Shown: positions 17,954 to 25,940 of the stretch, piece by piece
Numbering within the stretch: the stretch's first letter is position 1
Layout: every line of letters starts with the position of its first letter
NCBI GenBank assembly: GCA_028066355.1
Contig: JALCBP010000004.1
Coordinates: 1-64,000, forward strand
Source of the DNA: UBA1268 sp002694955
Lineage (GTDB): Bacteria; Planctomycetota; Planctomycetia; Pirellulales; UBA1268
DNA length: 64,000 nt
Reading direction: 5' to 3'
Program-made: the position numbers and the translations under genes
The notes under the pieces: model-generated
The model's input: only the letters and a program-made list of their open reading frames with translations
Databases searched by the model: none
Told to the model about the DNA's origin: nothing

Positions 17954-18438
17954 ATATCGCATGTGCATGTCCTGCCTGTCATGCAGGGATCTACCAGACC
18001 TCTATTGAAGAATCTTCATCGGTTACATGCCCGGTATGCGACCAAAGTATTGGCATCCCACAAGGAGCGATTCAGGTTGCTGAACAAAATGCCGGCCCGC
18101 GACTTAATCGATGCTTGGTTTGTCCAAGCACGGAGTTGTTTGTAAGAAAAAACTTTCCGCAGCGACTTGGTGTAGCGATTGTGGTTGTTGGACTGGCAAT
18201 GAGCTGTGTTGCTTGGGCCTATCGAGACTTGTTTTTGACGTTTGCGATTCTCTTTAGTACTGCCTTGCTCGATGTGGTCCTATTCTTCGTTGTCCCCGAT
18301 TGCCTGACCTGCTACCGCTGCGGCGCACGGTACACCGGCACCGATGAAATGAGTCGCTTTGGGAATTTTAATCTCGAGACTCATGAGAAATATCGGCAGC
18401 AGGCCGCGAGGGAGCGACAAACCACTTCTCAGTCCTGA
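17950..18438 (+). CDS. Zinc-ribbon membrane protein
   Basis: A 162-residue protein with cysteine pairs at both ends. The N-terminal CACPACHAG...CPVCDQS resembles a zinc ribbon (a MJ0042-like shape), then CLVC, two hydrophobic helices (about residues 80-98 and 100-118), and CLTCYRCGARYTG. The start ATG overlaps the stop of the preceding membrane protein in an ATGA, which is why I use 17950 rather than 17932. The layout suggests a membrane protein with cytoplasmic zinc fingers; function unknown. Confidence 0.8.
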   Translation: MNIACACPACHAGIYQTSIEESSSVTCPVCDQSIGIPQGAIQVAEQNAGPRLNRCLVCPSTELFVRKNFPQRLGVAIVVVGLAMSCVAWAYRDLFLTFAILFSTALLDVVLFFVVPDCLTCYRCGARYTGTDEMSRFGNFNLETHEKYRQQAARERQTTSQS

Positions 18439-18532
18439 TTGAGAGAGCAGGTTGTTTACGGCTAGAAAGTCTTATGGCTTGGCGTAGATTGGGTGTATGT
18501 AGTGGATTGTCGACGGTAAGCGGTTGGGAACG

Positions 18533-18703
18533 ATGCTGGTCTTGGTGATGCAAGAAGAATGGAAGTTAACAAGTGTTTGTCTGGTTGTGCTCTTAGCTAT
18601 AGCATCTGGATTTGTTTCAATGGGATGTGCTGCCGTAAAAATCATTGAAAAAATTGATTTGAAGTGGTGTGAGGGGGAGGTTTGTTCAAAATATGTCAGA
18701 TAG
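18533..18703 (+). CDS. Possible small lipoprotein-like peptide upstream of moaD
   Basis: An open frame of 56 codons (or 51 from ATG 18548). It encodes a hydrophobic helix LTSVCLVVLLAIASGFVSMGC followed by a short polar tail with two further cysteines (KWCEGEVC). SMGC could be a lipobox-like site, but it is not ideal. It ends 25 bases before the chosen moaD start. Too short to identify by family; the membrane-like profile is the only support. Confidence 0.35.
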   Translation: MLVLVMQEEWKLTSVCLVVLLAIASGFVSMGCAAVKIIEKIDLKWCEGEVCSKYVR

Positions 18704-18728
18704 GCATGGTCAACTCGGGTCAGTAGAT

Positions 18729-18977
18729 ATGGAAAATCAGGTTTACGTGAAACTTTTTGCTGGGTTTGCTGAGTCCGCGGGGGTGAAAGAAGTCCGTGTT
18801 GCTGTCAAGCAATTTACGGTGGCAGAGGTTCGTTGTGCTTTGGAGCGTAAGTTGCCGCATCTGGCTTCGTTGTTGTCCCGGAGTGCTATTGCCATCGACG
18901 GTCGCTATGCAGTGGAGAATGACCTGATTTGTACGAGCTCAGAAATTGCCGTTATTCCTCCTGTCAGTGGAGGTTAG
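18729..18977 (+). CDS. moaD: Molybdopterin synthase small subunit (MoaD family)
   Basis: An 82-residue ubiquitin-fold sulfur carrier ending in the required Gly-Gly (IPPVSGG). The body shows VYVKLFAGFAESAGVKEV, VAEVRCALERKLP and IAIDGRYAVENDL. Its C-terminal glycine is thiocarboxylated and delivers sulfur to cyclic pyranopterin within MPT synthase. ATG 18729 gives the usual length; starts at 18693 or 18669 would add 12-20 residues, and GAGGGGGAGG at 18670-18679 sits nearer those. It is 2 bases upstream of moaE. Confidence 0.9.
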   Translation: MENQVYVKLFAGFAESAGVKEVRVAVKQFTVAEVRCALERKLPHLASLLSRSAIAIDGRYAVENDLICTSSEIAVIPPVSGG

Positions 18978-18979
18978 GC

Positions 18980-19456
18980 ATGCTGCAAGTTGAACTCACC
19001 GATGATCGGATTGATGTCTCGCGGGTGCTCGCACATGTGGCAAGCGATCGTGCAGGAGCAAGCGTGGTATTCACTGGCACGACGCGGCAAGACACAAATG
19101 GCCTCACTACAGACTGGCTTGAGTATGAAGCCTATGAACCGTTGGCGAAGAGGGAACTTGCTCGATTGCAAGAACACGCAGTTCTTCAGTTTCAAATAGT
19201 AAAATGTTCGATCGTGCATAGACTCGGCAAGGTTTTAGTCGGTGAAGTGAGTGTTGCTGTTGCTGTTTCTGCAGTCCACCGAGCCGAGGCATTTGCTTCA
19301 GCGTCATGGCTCATGGATAGGATCAAGATAGAAGTGCCGATATGGAAGCGACAGGTCAATGCTTCCGAAGCCTTTTGGGTCCACCCGGAAGGTAGTGACA
19401 TGTCAGCTAGGAATACTGGTTGGCGTTCACAGGAGCTTTCCGATGAGTTGCTCTAA
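18980..19456 (+). CDS. moaE: Molybdopterin synthase catalytic subunit
   Basis: A 158-residue protein with MoaE features: AGASVVFTGTTRQ, WLEYEAYEPLAKRELARL, HRLGKVLVGEVSVAVAVSA, HRAEAFASASWLMDRIKIEVPIWKRQ (shown here in pieces) with the active-site lysines in the DRIKIEVPIWKR stretch. It joins with MoaD-thiocarboxylate to put the dithiolene sulfurs on precursor Z. GGAGG (18969-18973) 6 bases upstream supports ATG 18980. It overlaps moaA by 14 bases. Confidence 0.95.
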   Translation: MLQVELTDDRIDVSRVLAHVASDRAGASVVFTGTTRQDTNGLTTDWLEYEAYEPLAKRELARLQEHAVLQFQIVKCSIVHRLGKVLVGEVSVAVAVSAVHRAEAFASASWLMDRIKIEVPIWKRQVNASEAFWVHPEGSDMSARNTGWRSQELSDELL

Positions 19457-20468
19457 TCAAGTTTTCGACGCATCCGTCAAAAAAAATCTTGTTGATCAGT
19501 TCGGTAGGTCCCATACGGATCTGCGGATCAGTGTGACAGACAGATGCAACCTTCGGTGCGGGTATTGCATGCCACTCGACGCGTCTTTTCTCAGCCAGCA
19601 AAAACTTTTGACGTATGGTGAGATAGTAAGGTGCGCTCGTGTGGTATCTGAGATGGGTGTTCAAACTATCCGTATAACAGGTGGCGAACCGCTCATGCGG
19701 CCCAGGTTATTTGAGCTTGTTGGGGAGTTGGATAGGTTGCCAAATATTCAAGAAGTTGCTCTCACCACTAATGGCTTACTTTTAGGAAGTCAGGCTGCAG
19801 ATTTAGCCAAGTCAGGTTTGTCCCGGCTAAACGTGAGTCTCGACAGTCTTGATGAAGGGCGATTTGAAAAAATCGCTCGTCGTTCTGGGCTACAGCAAGT
19901 TCTTGAAGGTCTCGAAGAGGCAAGTCAGCATGGGTTTCAGTCAATTCGATTGAATGCAGTGTCCATTCGTGGATTAACGGAGAAAGATATCGTTCCTTTA
20001 GCCACATTTTGTCGCGAGCACGCTTTTCACCTGAGATTTATTGAATTCATGCCAGTCGATGCAGAAGGCACATGGTCTCACGAGGACGTTCTTACGGGTG
20101 AAGAGGTACGTCAAATACTTGGGAAGTCTTTTGGTGAACTAATACGAAACGAGAGAAGCGACCCAGGGCAGCCATCGATTGACTATACTTATGGGGATGG
20201 CAGCGGTGTTGTTGGATTTATCAATCCTGTTTCCCAACCCTTCTGTGATCGCTGCGATAGGTTGCGGCTTACCGCGGATGGACAATTTCGTAACTGCCTT
20301 TTTTCAGCCACTGATTGGGATGCTCGGGCCTTGCTCAGAACGGGTGGAACAGACGAAGAACTGCAAGTACTTTTAGCTGCATGTGTGAACGCGAAGCACT
20401 TTTCGCATGGGATAGGCACCGAATCTTTCCAAAGGCCATCAAGGGCTATGTATCAAATCGGCGGGTGA
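19443..20468 (+). CDS. moaA: GTP 3',8-cyclase
   Basis: A 341-residue radical SAM enzyme for the first step of molybdenum cofactor synthesis, acting with MoaC. The N-terminal cluster motif CNLRCGYC uses Cys35, Cys39 and Cys42; TGGEPLMRP follows. The C-terminal GTP-binding cluster is CDRCDRLRLTADGQFRNC, and the protein ends in Gly-Gly, as active MoaA proteins do. AGGAG at 19431-19435 is 7 bases before ATG 19443, which lies inside the end of moaE. No moaC, moeA or mogA is seen in the window. Confidence 0.96.
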   Translation: MSCSNQVFDASVKKNLVDQFGRSHTDLRISVTDRCNLRCGYCMPLDASFLSQQKLLTYGEIVRCARVVSEMGVQTIRITGGEPLMRPRLFELVGELDRLPNIQEVALTTNGLLLGSQAADLAKSGLSRLNVSLDSLDEGRFEKIARRSGLQQVLEGLEEASQHGFQSIRLNAVSIRGLTEKDIVPLATFCREHAFHLRFIEFMPVDAEGTWSHEDVLTGEEVRQILGKSFGELIRNERSDPGQPSIDYTYGDGSGVVGFINPVSQPFCDRCDRLRLTADGQFRNCLFSATDWDARALLRTGGTDEELQVLLAACVNAKHFSHGIGTESFQRPSRAMYQIGG

Positions 20469-20501
20469 TAGCGGGTGGAATGACATCGTGGCAACAAACT
20501 A

Positions 20502-21671
20502 GTGAATAAAGACGACAACTATCCACAAAGACGGTATCTTGATAATGCAGCGACTACGTGGCCTAAGCCGGAAGTGGTTTGGGAAGCGTGGCAGCAGGCA
20601 GCTAGAGAAAATGGCGTAGCGGTCGGAAGAGGCGCCTATCAAGAGGCGTTAGCAGCAGCAGACCTTGTCCACCAGTTACGCCAGGAAGTTTCATCATTGC
20701 TCGGCGTTTTACCGGAAAGAATCTGCCTGCCGGCATCAGCCACCCTTGGTTTGAATCAGTCCATTCATGGCATCGTCAAGCCCGGCGATCACGTAATTGC
20801 CACGGCGGCTGATCATAATGCAACGCTTCGACCACTTCATTATTTGAGGGAAAAGGGTTGCATATCTTTAACAATTGTGCCGTGTGATGAACGAGGCGTG
20901 GTGGATCCAGATGAACTTGTCCGAGCATGGCAAGCGAATACAAGGCTGGTAACCGTGTCGCATGCATCAAATGTTACAGGGGTGACCCAGGAAGTTCAGG
21001 CAATTGTCAACGTCGCCCGAGAACGAGACACAATTTCAATACTCGATGCTTCTCAGTCCATGGGTCAGGTTGTAATGTCACAATACGATTCAATTGCCGA
21101 CATCATTGTTTCACCTGGCCATAAATGGTTGATGGGAATGCACGGCATAGGAGTGCTCTATGCAAGGCAAGGAATTCATCTTGATCCACTAATCCAGGGA
21201 GGTACGGGTACAACGAGTGAATCGCTTGAAATGCCAGTCAAGATACAGGATCAAGTTGAGGTGGGAACATCAGACTTCCCAGCCGTCGTGGCACTACTCG
21301 CGGGGTGTAGATGGCTAAAAGAGGAAGGATTGAAATCGGTTATCGCTTCTTGCAGAGGGTTTGCTCAAGCGTGCTATGATGAATTAAGTGATATCCCTGG
21401 AGTTCGTGTAATTAGTCCCGATCCAGCTTCAGGTGCTTTAGGTCCGCCGATTATTAGTATGGTTTGCAAGGGATATTCACCAGCGGAGGTCGCTGCCTTG
21501 TTTGAACAGATTTCGGGTGTTCAAGTGCGTTCCGGGTACCACTGTGCCGCTCGTATCCATGAATTCCTAGGGACCAGTCAGGGCGGGACTGTTCGCATTT
21601 CGTTTGGTCCTTTCAGTGGCATAGAAGATGTAGAGGCGATTATCTCAGCAACAAAAGAAATAATGTTGTAG
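20502..21671 (+). CDS. Cysteine desulfurase-like class V aminotransferase
   Basis: A 389-residue PLP enzyme starting at a GTG. Motifs: YLDNAATTWPKP, the catalytic-His region AADHNATLRPLHYL, ILDASQSMGQ (PLP Asp), VSPGHKWLMG with the Schiff-base Lys, and near the end SGYHCAARIHEFLGTSQGG with a Cys in the active-site loop position. It looks like the SufS/NifS-related family TIGR01977 rather than IscS. Directly behind moaD-moaE-moaA, it is a good candidate to supply sulfur to MoaD, or to sulfurate a molybdoenzyme cofactor; that is inference from position. Confidence 0.88.
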   Translation: MNKDDNYPQRRYLDNAATTWPKPEVVWEAWQQAARENGVAVGRGAYQEALAAADLVHQLRQEVSSLLGVLPERICLPASATLGLNQSIHGIVKPGDHVIATAADHNATLRPLHYLREKGCISLTIVPCDERGVVDPDELVRAWQANTRLVTVSHASNVTGVTQEVQAIVNVARERDTISILDASQSMGQVVMSQYDSIADIIVSPGHKWLMGMHGIGVLYARQGIHLDPLIQGGTGTTSESLEMPVKIQDQVEVGTSDFPAVVALLAGCRWLKEEGLKSVIASCRGFAQACYDELSDIPGVRVISPDPASGALGPPIISMVCKGYSPAEVAALFEQISGVQVRSGYHCAARIHEFLGTSQGGTVRISFGPFSGIEDVEAIISATKEIML

Positions 21672-21685
21672 AGTGCAGCTCGATG

Positions 21686-21695
21686 AAAGGAGGTG
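21686..21695 (+). promoter_or_regulatory. Strong ribosome binding site of the cysteine-cluster gene
   Basis: AAAGGAGGTG lies 4 bases before ATG 21700. It is one of the few near-consensus Shine-Dalgarno sites in the window. Confidence 0.8.
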
Positions 21696-21699
21696 TTGA

Positions 21700-22125
21700 A
21701 TGGCAGGTAAGAAGAATGACGTCTGGTATTCAGAGGGTCTGCGCTTTGAGTGCTCGCAATGCGGAGATTGCTGCACTGGTGCTGAGGGGTATGTCTGGGT
21801 TAATCAAGCCGAGATCGATGCAATGTCTGCACGGATGCACATGACTCCAGAGGTTTTTGAGAAACAATTTGTTAGACGGATAGGCGTTCGGAGGTCGCTC
21901 ACGGAAAGGCCTGGAGGAGACTGCGTGCTACTCGATGCCAAAACACGTCGTTGCACGATCTATGAGGATCGTCCTCGGCAATGTCGAACATGGCCTTTCT
22001 GGGATTCTAATCTCAAATCCGCGTCGTCGTGGGGTGAGGCCGCTGCAAGCTGCCCTGGCTGTGACAAGGGTGATCTTGTGCCACTGGAGAAAATACAAGA
22101 ACAGGCAGCAAAGATCCGCATCTAG
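21700..22125 (+). CDS. YkgJ family cysteine cluster protein
   Basis: A 141-residue protein with the UPF0153/YkgJ pattern: FECSQCGDCCTGAEGYVWV near the N-terminus, CVLLDAKTRRCTIYEDRPRQCRTWPFW in the middle (seen as C...C..Y..RP..CR..P), then CPGCDKG. The cysteines suggest a bound iron-sulfur cluster or zinc. The family's biochemical role is not settled. It follows the desulfurase-like gene by 28 bases, so it probably belongs to the same operon as moaDEA. Confidence 0.9.
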   Translation: MAGKKNDVWYSEGLRFECSQCGDCCTGAEGYVWVNQAEIDAMSARMHMTPEVFEKQFVRRIGVRRSLTERPGGDCVLLDAKTRRCTIYEDRPRQCRTWPFWDSNLKSASSWGEAAASCPGCDKGDLVPLEKIQEQAAKIRI

Positions 22126-22251
22126 TGAGCAGGCTGGCTGCTTTAAGGGCCCAAGGTCGCATCTTTAGAGCAACTGGCTCGCAGGTTAACTCAGGCTGGT
22201 TTACAGAGAAACTGAACGACTATGAGGCGCGAAGCAGTTGTAGGGCTTCTC

Positions 22252-22509
22252 TCACAGCACGCCGCCATGGGTTCGGTATGGAGTCATGTGAGATGGCTGG
22301 TCAAGGAACCAAATGCGTTCCCATTCATCAGTAATCGCTCGAAGATCTTCTGATGTGTAGATTAATTCCTGTGCTCTCCGAATGGGGTCGCCAGAATACA
22401 TAGGAATAAGACATCCCGTATTTGTCGCTACGAGAAGTCCCATGACTACGAGTATGATAAATTTGAGGCCGATATCCCACGTACCGCTACGGGTATTGTT
22501 GGTATTCAT
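22252..22509 (-). CDS. Small membrane-anchored protein, coupled to the preceding small gene
   Basis: An 85-residue protein with one hydrophobic segment (about residues 14-34) ending in a Cys (VATNTGCLIP), which could be a signal anchor or a lipobox-like cleavage. The tail SEDLRAITDEWERIWFLDQP and SHMTPYRTHGGVL is polar with many conserved-looking Trp, Arg and Pro residues. I believe such tails occur in other planctomycetes but cannot confirm it. Its ATG overlaps the stop of the 65-residue gene upstream (ATGA). Confidence 0.7.
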   Translation of the reverse strand: MNTNNTRSGTWDIGLKFIILVVMGLLVATNTGCLIPMYSGDPIRRAQELIYTSEDLRAITDEWERIWFLDQPSHMTPYRTHGGVL

Positions 22510-22703
22510 CGCGCCGCGCTCCCTGTATCAGTTATGTCGTTCGTCTCAGTCGAAAAGGTAATGTTCTCGTTTTCTATTGCGGACAGAGCAGGAACATCCC
22601 AGCTGCCGCCTCTTGGGTATAAACTGGCCTTTTCGAGTATCTCGCTCTGAGTTCTATGTACCGTGCAGGCCTTTTCAGTGCGATGGTAAAATTTTTCAAA
22701 CAT
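22506..22703 (-). CDS. Small cytoplasmic protein (65 residues), unknown
   Basis: Starts at ATG 22703, 77 bases after the HU-like gene, and stops in an ATGA overlap with the next small gene. The protein has no membrane segment; a helical N-terminus (MFEKFYHRTEKACTVHRTQ) leads to LEKASLYPRGGSWDVPAL and an acidic/Thr-rich tail. The same frame stays open far upstream across the HU gene, but that part is only a shadow. The stop/start overlap with 22252-22509 is the main evidence that it is translated. Confidence 0.6.
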   Translation of the reverse strand: MFEKFYHRTEKACTVHRTQSEILEKASLYPRGGSWDVPALSAIENENITFSTETNDITDTGSAAR

Positions 22704-22780
22704 AGTTGTGTATTGTTGAAATAGGCATGCATATGCTCTGGGAACTGCCACCAACACCGTTTCTCGGTAGGCTGGGAGTT

Positions 22781-23077
22781 TTAAGGAGACTGTGGCTTGT
22801 CGAGGTTCCTTACCCTGGCTTCCATTTCTTTGCCTGGCTTGAAACTCACGAAATACCTGGGTGGGACGTTGACAACGTCTCCCGTTCGAGGATTTCTGGC
22901 AACCCGACCGTCTCTTCGCTTGATTTGAAATATTCCAAAATTCCGAAGTTCGACCCTGCCCTCTTTGACCAGTGCATTTATGAGTGCGTCGAATGTGGTC
23001 TGAACCGCTTCCTGCGCCTTCGCCTTGGGGAGATCTAAACGCTCGGAAATGGTCCGGACGATGTCTTGTTTGGTCAT
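22781..23077 (-). CDS. HU/IHF family DNA-binding protein
   Basis: A 98-residue histone-like protein: MTKQDIVRTISERLDLPKAKAQEAVQ forms the helical dimerisation part (given in outline), VELRNFGIFQIKRR leads into the beta-arm with ARNPRTGDVVNVPPRY, and VSFKPGKEMEARV closes the fold. The Pro in the RNPRTG arm is the residue that intercalates in DNA kinks. It acts as a dimer that bends DNA. The upstream extension to 23236 is not family sequence. Two small genes follow on the same strand. Confidence 0.94.
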   Translation of the reverse strand: MTKQDIVRTISERLDLPKAKAQEAVQTTFDALINALVKEGRVELRNFGIFQIKRRDGRVARNPRTGDVVNVPPRYFVSFKPGKEMEARVRNLDKPQSP

Positions 23078-23454
23078 GACTTTGACACTCCAGTCGTGGA
23101 GTTGGGGCCGAAATCGGCTCTTTAGACCCCATGTGGACAGGCCTAGCAGTATGATTGTGTAGGTTTCGTGTCTGTCCGGTAGGAACCATAATGACGCTTT
23201 AGTCGTGATGTCAACGAGGATCGAGACTGTGTGCAAAAAGTGGTATTCACCTTTTCCATATGCTCTATCGGCCTAAAAATCAGCAGTCTTGAATTAGTCT
23301 GCACATTCGGAAGAAATATGAGAACCTGCCTGTTTTTCCTGTTTTGCGTGTCCGTTGGTACTTTGCCCCTGCGGTACACTGTTTTGATGGTGTGGACTGA
23401 TCAGTTTCAGTTTTTCAGCCAGTATCAAGCGTTCCTTTGCATGTAGAAAACACG
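23078..23454. other. Divergent intergenic region, HU gene / pyrD
   Basis: A 377-base gap between divergent starts. A 71-codon plus-strand open frame (23231-23446) has Phe/Cys-rich sequence but no family or ribosome site, so I leave it out. The region must hold promoters for both sides; I see no clear operator or RNA structure. Confidence 0.4.
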
Positions 23455-24423
23455 ATGACTGCATCTGTTCCTCCGGTGCTTCCTGATTTGACTGTTCAAC
23501 TTGGGCGGCTTTCAATACCAAATCCAATCATGGTTGCGTCAGGAACATTTGGCTATGCCAATGAAATGCAGGAATTTGTTCCCCTCCATCGACTTGGTGG
23601 GATTGTCCCCAAAACAATCACGGTTGCACCACGAGCGGGAAACCATCCCTGGCGTACCATAGAGACCGCCTCCGGGTTACTGAATTCGATCGGGCTTGAT
23701 AACGACGGTCTTGAAAAGTTTATTCAAGATAAACTTCCTTTTCTTCGTTCATGCGGGGCACCTGTCGTTGTCTCGATTGCAGGCGGAACAGTTGCTGAGT
23801 TTGTGTTGCTTGCCGAGCAACTCGATAAGGAAAATGGAATCGCTGCGCTTGAGTTAAATATCTCATGCCCTAACGTCAGTCATGGTGTTGATTTTGCAAC
23901 GGACCCAGATCTCTGTCGACAAGTAGTCGCCGGTGTACATCAGGCTACTCAATTGCCAGTCATAGCAAAGTTAACACCAAATGTGACGGATATAACTTCG
24001 ATTGCCCAAGCGGCTGCTGATGGAGGAGCGGACGCTGTGACTCTCATCAACACATGTCAGGGCATGGCAGTCAACTGGAGGAAGCAACAGACGCTTCTGG
24101 GAAATGGTATTGGTGGTTTAAGCGGTCCTGCGATTAAACCAATCGCTTTGCGCTGTGTGCATCAGGTTCACACTCGCGTTGGCATACCCATAATTGGCGT
24201 GGGTGGAATTATGACAACGGATGACTGCATGGAGTTCTTTGTTGCTGGAGCCTCAGCCGTACAGATTGGGACAGCGAGTTTTGCGGAGCCTGTCATCACG
24301 AAGCGTATTCTCGACGAACTTCCTGCGGCTATAAATGTGCTCGGAGCATCAGAACTACAACAAATCGTTGGTAGTCTAGTGATTGGTGATGGTGTCAAAA
24401 CATCGGGAAAGAACAAAAAATAA
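23455..24423 (+). CDS. pyrD: Dihydroorotate dehydrogenase, class 1
   Basis: A 322-residue FMN enzyme that oxidises dihydroorotate to orotate in pyrimidine synthesis. Motifs: NPIMVASGTFGY, GGIVPKTITVAPRAGN, IASGLLNSIGLDN-like ETASGLLNSIGL, LNISCPNVSHG with the class 1 catalytic Cys, KLTPNVTDI, and IPIIGVGGIMTTDD near the phosphate site. The Cys base places it in class 1 (1B-like), which normally pairs with PyrK; no pyrK is adjacent. ATG 23455 is preferred over a TTG six codons upstream. Confidence 0.95.
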   Translation: MTASVPPVLPDLTVQLGRLSIPNPIMVASGTFGYANEMQEFVPLHRLGGIVPKTITVAPRAGNHPWRTIETASGLLNSIGLDNDGLEKFIQDKLPFLRSCGAPVVVSIAGGTVAEFVLLAEQLDKENGIAALELNISCPNVSHGVDFATDPDLCRQVVAGVHQATQLPVIAKLTPNVTDITSIAQAAADGGADAVTLINTCQGMAVNWRKQQTLLGNGIGGLSGPAIKPIALRCVHQVHTRVGIPIIGVGGIMTTDDCMEFFVAGASAVQIGTASFAEPVITKRILDELPAAINVLGASELQQIVGSLVIGDGVKTSGKNKK

Positions 24424-24466
24424 CTCAGAACTGATTGTGGACGTGTTCAAGTTTCGTTAAGGACGC

Positions 24467-25519
24467 GTGACGAACGTATTGGAGATGGATATCGGCATGC
24501 AATCTAATTCAACTTCGGCAGCTAGGATGCGAGTGCTTTCAGGCATTCAGCCAACAGGACGGTTTCATTGGGGTAATTACTTTGGTGCGATACGCCAATA
24601 CATCGACCTGCAAGACGCCGGTGAAGGTTTTTATTTTATTGCCGACCTGCATGCACTCACCACAGTTCGCGACCCTGAAAGGCTTCGTGGATTTGTGCGC
24701 GATGCAGCACTTGATTTGGTTGCCTTAGGTCTTGATCCTGAGCGAGCGACTTTATTCGTTCAGTCAGATGTGCCTGAGGTCGCCGAGCTTACATGGTTGT
24801 TAATGACAGTAACGCCAATGGGGCTTTTGGAGCGGTGTCATGCCTACAAAGACAAAAAAGCGAGAGGGATAACCGCAGATGCTGGGCTTTTTACTTATCC
24901 CGTCCTTATGGCTGCGGATATCTTGGCCTACGATGCGGATGTCGTGCCGGTCGGTGAAGATCAGGTGCAACATATTGAGGTATGCCGAGATCTAGCAGGT
25001 ACTTTCAATCATCTCTACGGTGGCAATGTTTTCCGTCTTCCGAAACCAAGGCTTGTTGACGGAGCTGCAAAAGTGCCGGGAACTGATGGGCAGAAGATGT
25101 CAAAAAGTTATCAGAATACGATCGAGGTGTTTGAAGACTTGCCGGCACAGAAAAAGAAAATCATGCGAATTACAACGGACTCCCGGTCGATGGAGGAGCC
25201 GAAGGATCCGCAAAAAGACCATCTTTACCAACTGTTTTCCCTTCTTGGGTCCGAAAGAGAAGTTTTTGAAATGGGAGAACTCTATCGACGTGGTGGGTTT
25301 GGCTACGGCGAAGTGAAAAAAGCAATTTTTGCCGCAGCCAAAGAGACTTTTGCTGCTGCTCGAGAACGACGGTATGAACTGGAATCTATTCCAAGCAGAA
25401 TAGACGAAATCCTTGCCAATGGTGCCCTACGAGCAAGAGCAGTTGCCGGTACTGTTCTCGAGCGCGCACGCGAAGCTTGTGGGCTTCGTGGTTCATCCGT
25501 GCGGGGACATAAAAAATGA
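24467..25519 (+). CDS. trpS: Tryptophanyl-tRNA synthetase
   Basis: A 350-residue class I synthetase. RVLSGIQPTGRFHWGNYFGAI carries the HIGH-equivalent (HWGN), and KMSKSYQNTI is an exact KMSKS loop. GEDQVQHIEVCRD is the typical Trp-binding neighbourhood. The start is uncertain: GTG 24467, ATG 24485, ATG 24497 and ATG 24527 are all in frame before the conserved RVLSGIQ. It overlaps acpS by 4 bases (ATGA) and follows pyrD by 43 bases. Confidence 0.95.
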   Translation: MTNVLEMDIGMQSNSTSAARMRVLSGIQPTGRFHWGNYFGAIRQYIDLQDAGEGFYFIADLHALTTVRDPERLRGFVRDAALDLVALGLDPERATLFVQSDVPEVAELTWLLMTVTPMGLLERCHAYKDKKARGITADAGLFTYPVLMAADILAYDADVVPVGEDQVQHIEVCRDLAGTFNHLYGGNVFRLPKPRLVDGAAKVPGTDGQKMSKSYQNTIEVFEDLPAQKKKIMRITTDSRSMEEPKDPQKDHLYQLFSLLGSEREVFEMGELYRRGGFGYGEVKKAIFAAAKETFAAARERRYELESIPSRIDEILANGALRARAVAGTVLERAREACGLRGSSVRGHKK

Positions 25520-25935
25520 ATGTGCTTGGTATTGGCACGGACATTACAGAGTGCCTTCGGATCGGCAAAATGATTGAGCGACACGGCGAGCTCTTTGTGC
25601 AGCGAGTCTATACCCCTAAGGAAATTGAATACTGCAGGGGCCGCCGGATGGCTATGCAGCACTTTGCTGGCCGATGGGCCGCAAAAGAAGCAATACTGAA
25701 GGCTCTTGGTACGGGGTGGCGACAGGGCATCAGTTGGCGTGATGTTGAGGTACTTAATGGATCTTCAGGAAGACCAGCTGTGACTCTCATGGGAGGCACA
25801 CAGGATCTCGCCGAAAAAATGGGGATAGGTGGTGTGCTTGTGAGTATTTCACATTGTCGTACTCACGCAACTGCTCACGCAATTGCGGTGAGCCAGATGC
25901 CACCAACCTTTGAACATGATATGCCTTGGGAGTAG
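25516..25935 (+). CDS. acpS: Holo-[acyl-carrier-protein] synthase
   Basis: A 139-residue phosphopantetheinyl transferase. GIGTDITECLRI carries the first metal-binding Asp; RWAAKEAILKALGTGW carries the second acidic residue and CoA-binding Lys; SISHCRTHATAHAI is the conserved end. It transfers 4'-phosphopantetheine from CoA to apo-ACP. Its ATG overlaps the trpS stop, and its own stop lies 5 bases from the convergent topA stop. Confidence 0.95.
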   Translation: MNVLGIGTDITECLRIGKMIERHGELFVQRVYTPKEIEYCRGRRMAMQHFAGRWAAKEAILKALGTGWRQGISWRDVEVLNGSSGRPAVTLMGGTQDLAEKMGIGGVLVSISHCRTHATAHAIAVSQMPPTFEHDMPWE

Positions 25936-25940
25936 GTGGA

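Noticed and set aside
22506..23189. Minus-strand open frame of 227 codons across the HU gene
   Set aside because: HU is read in another frame here. Only the last 65 codons (22506-22703) look like a gene.
23231..23446. Plus-strand open frame of 71 codons upstream of pyrD
   Set aside because: Phe/Cys-rich sequence without features; more likely a promoter region.
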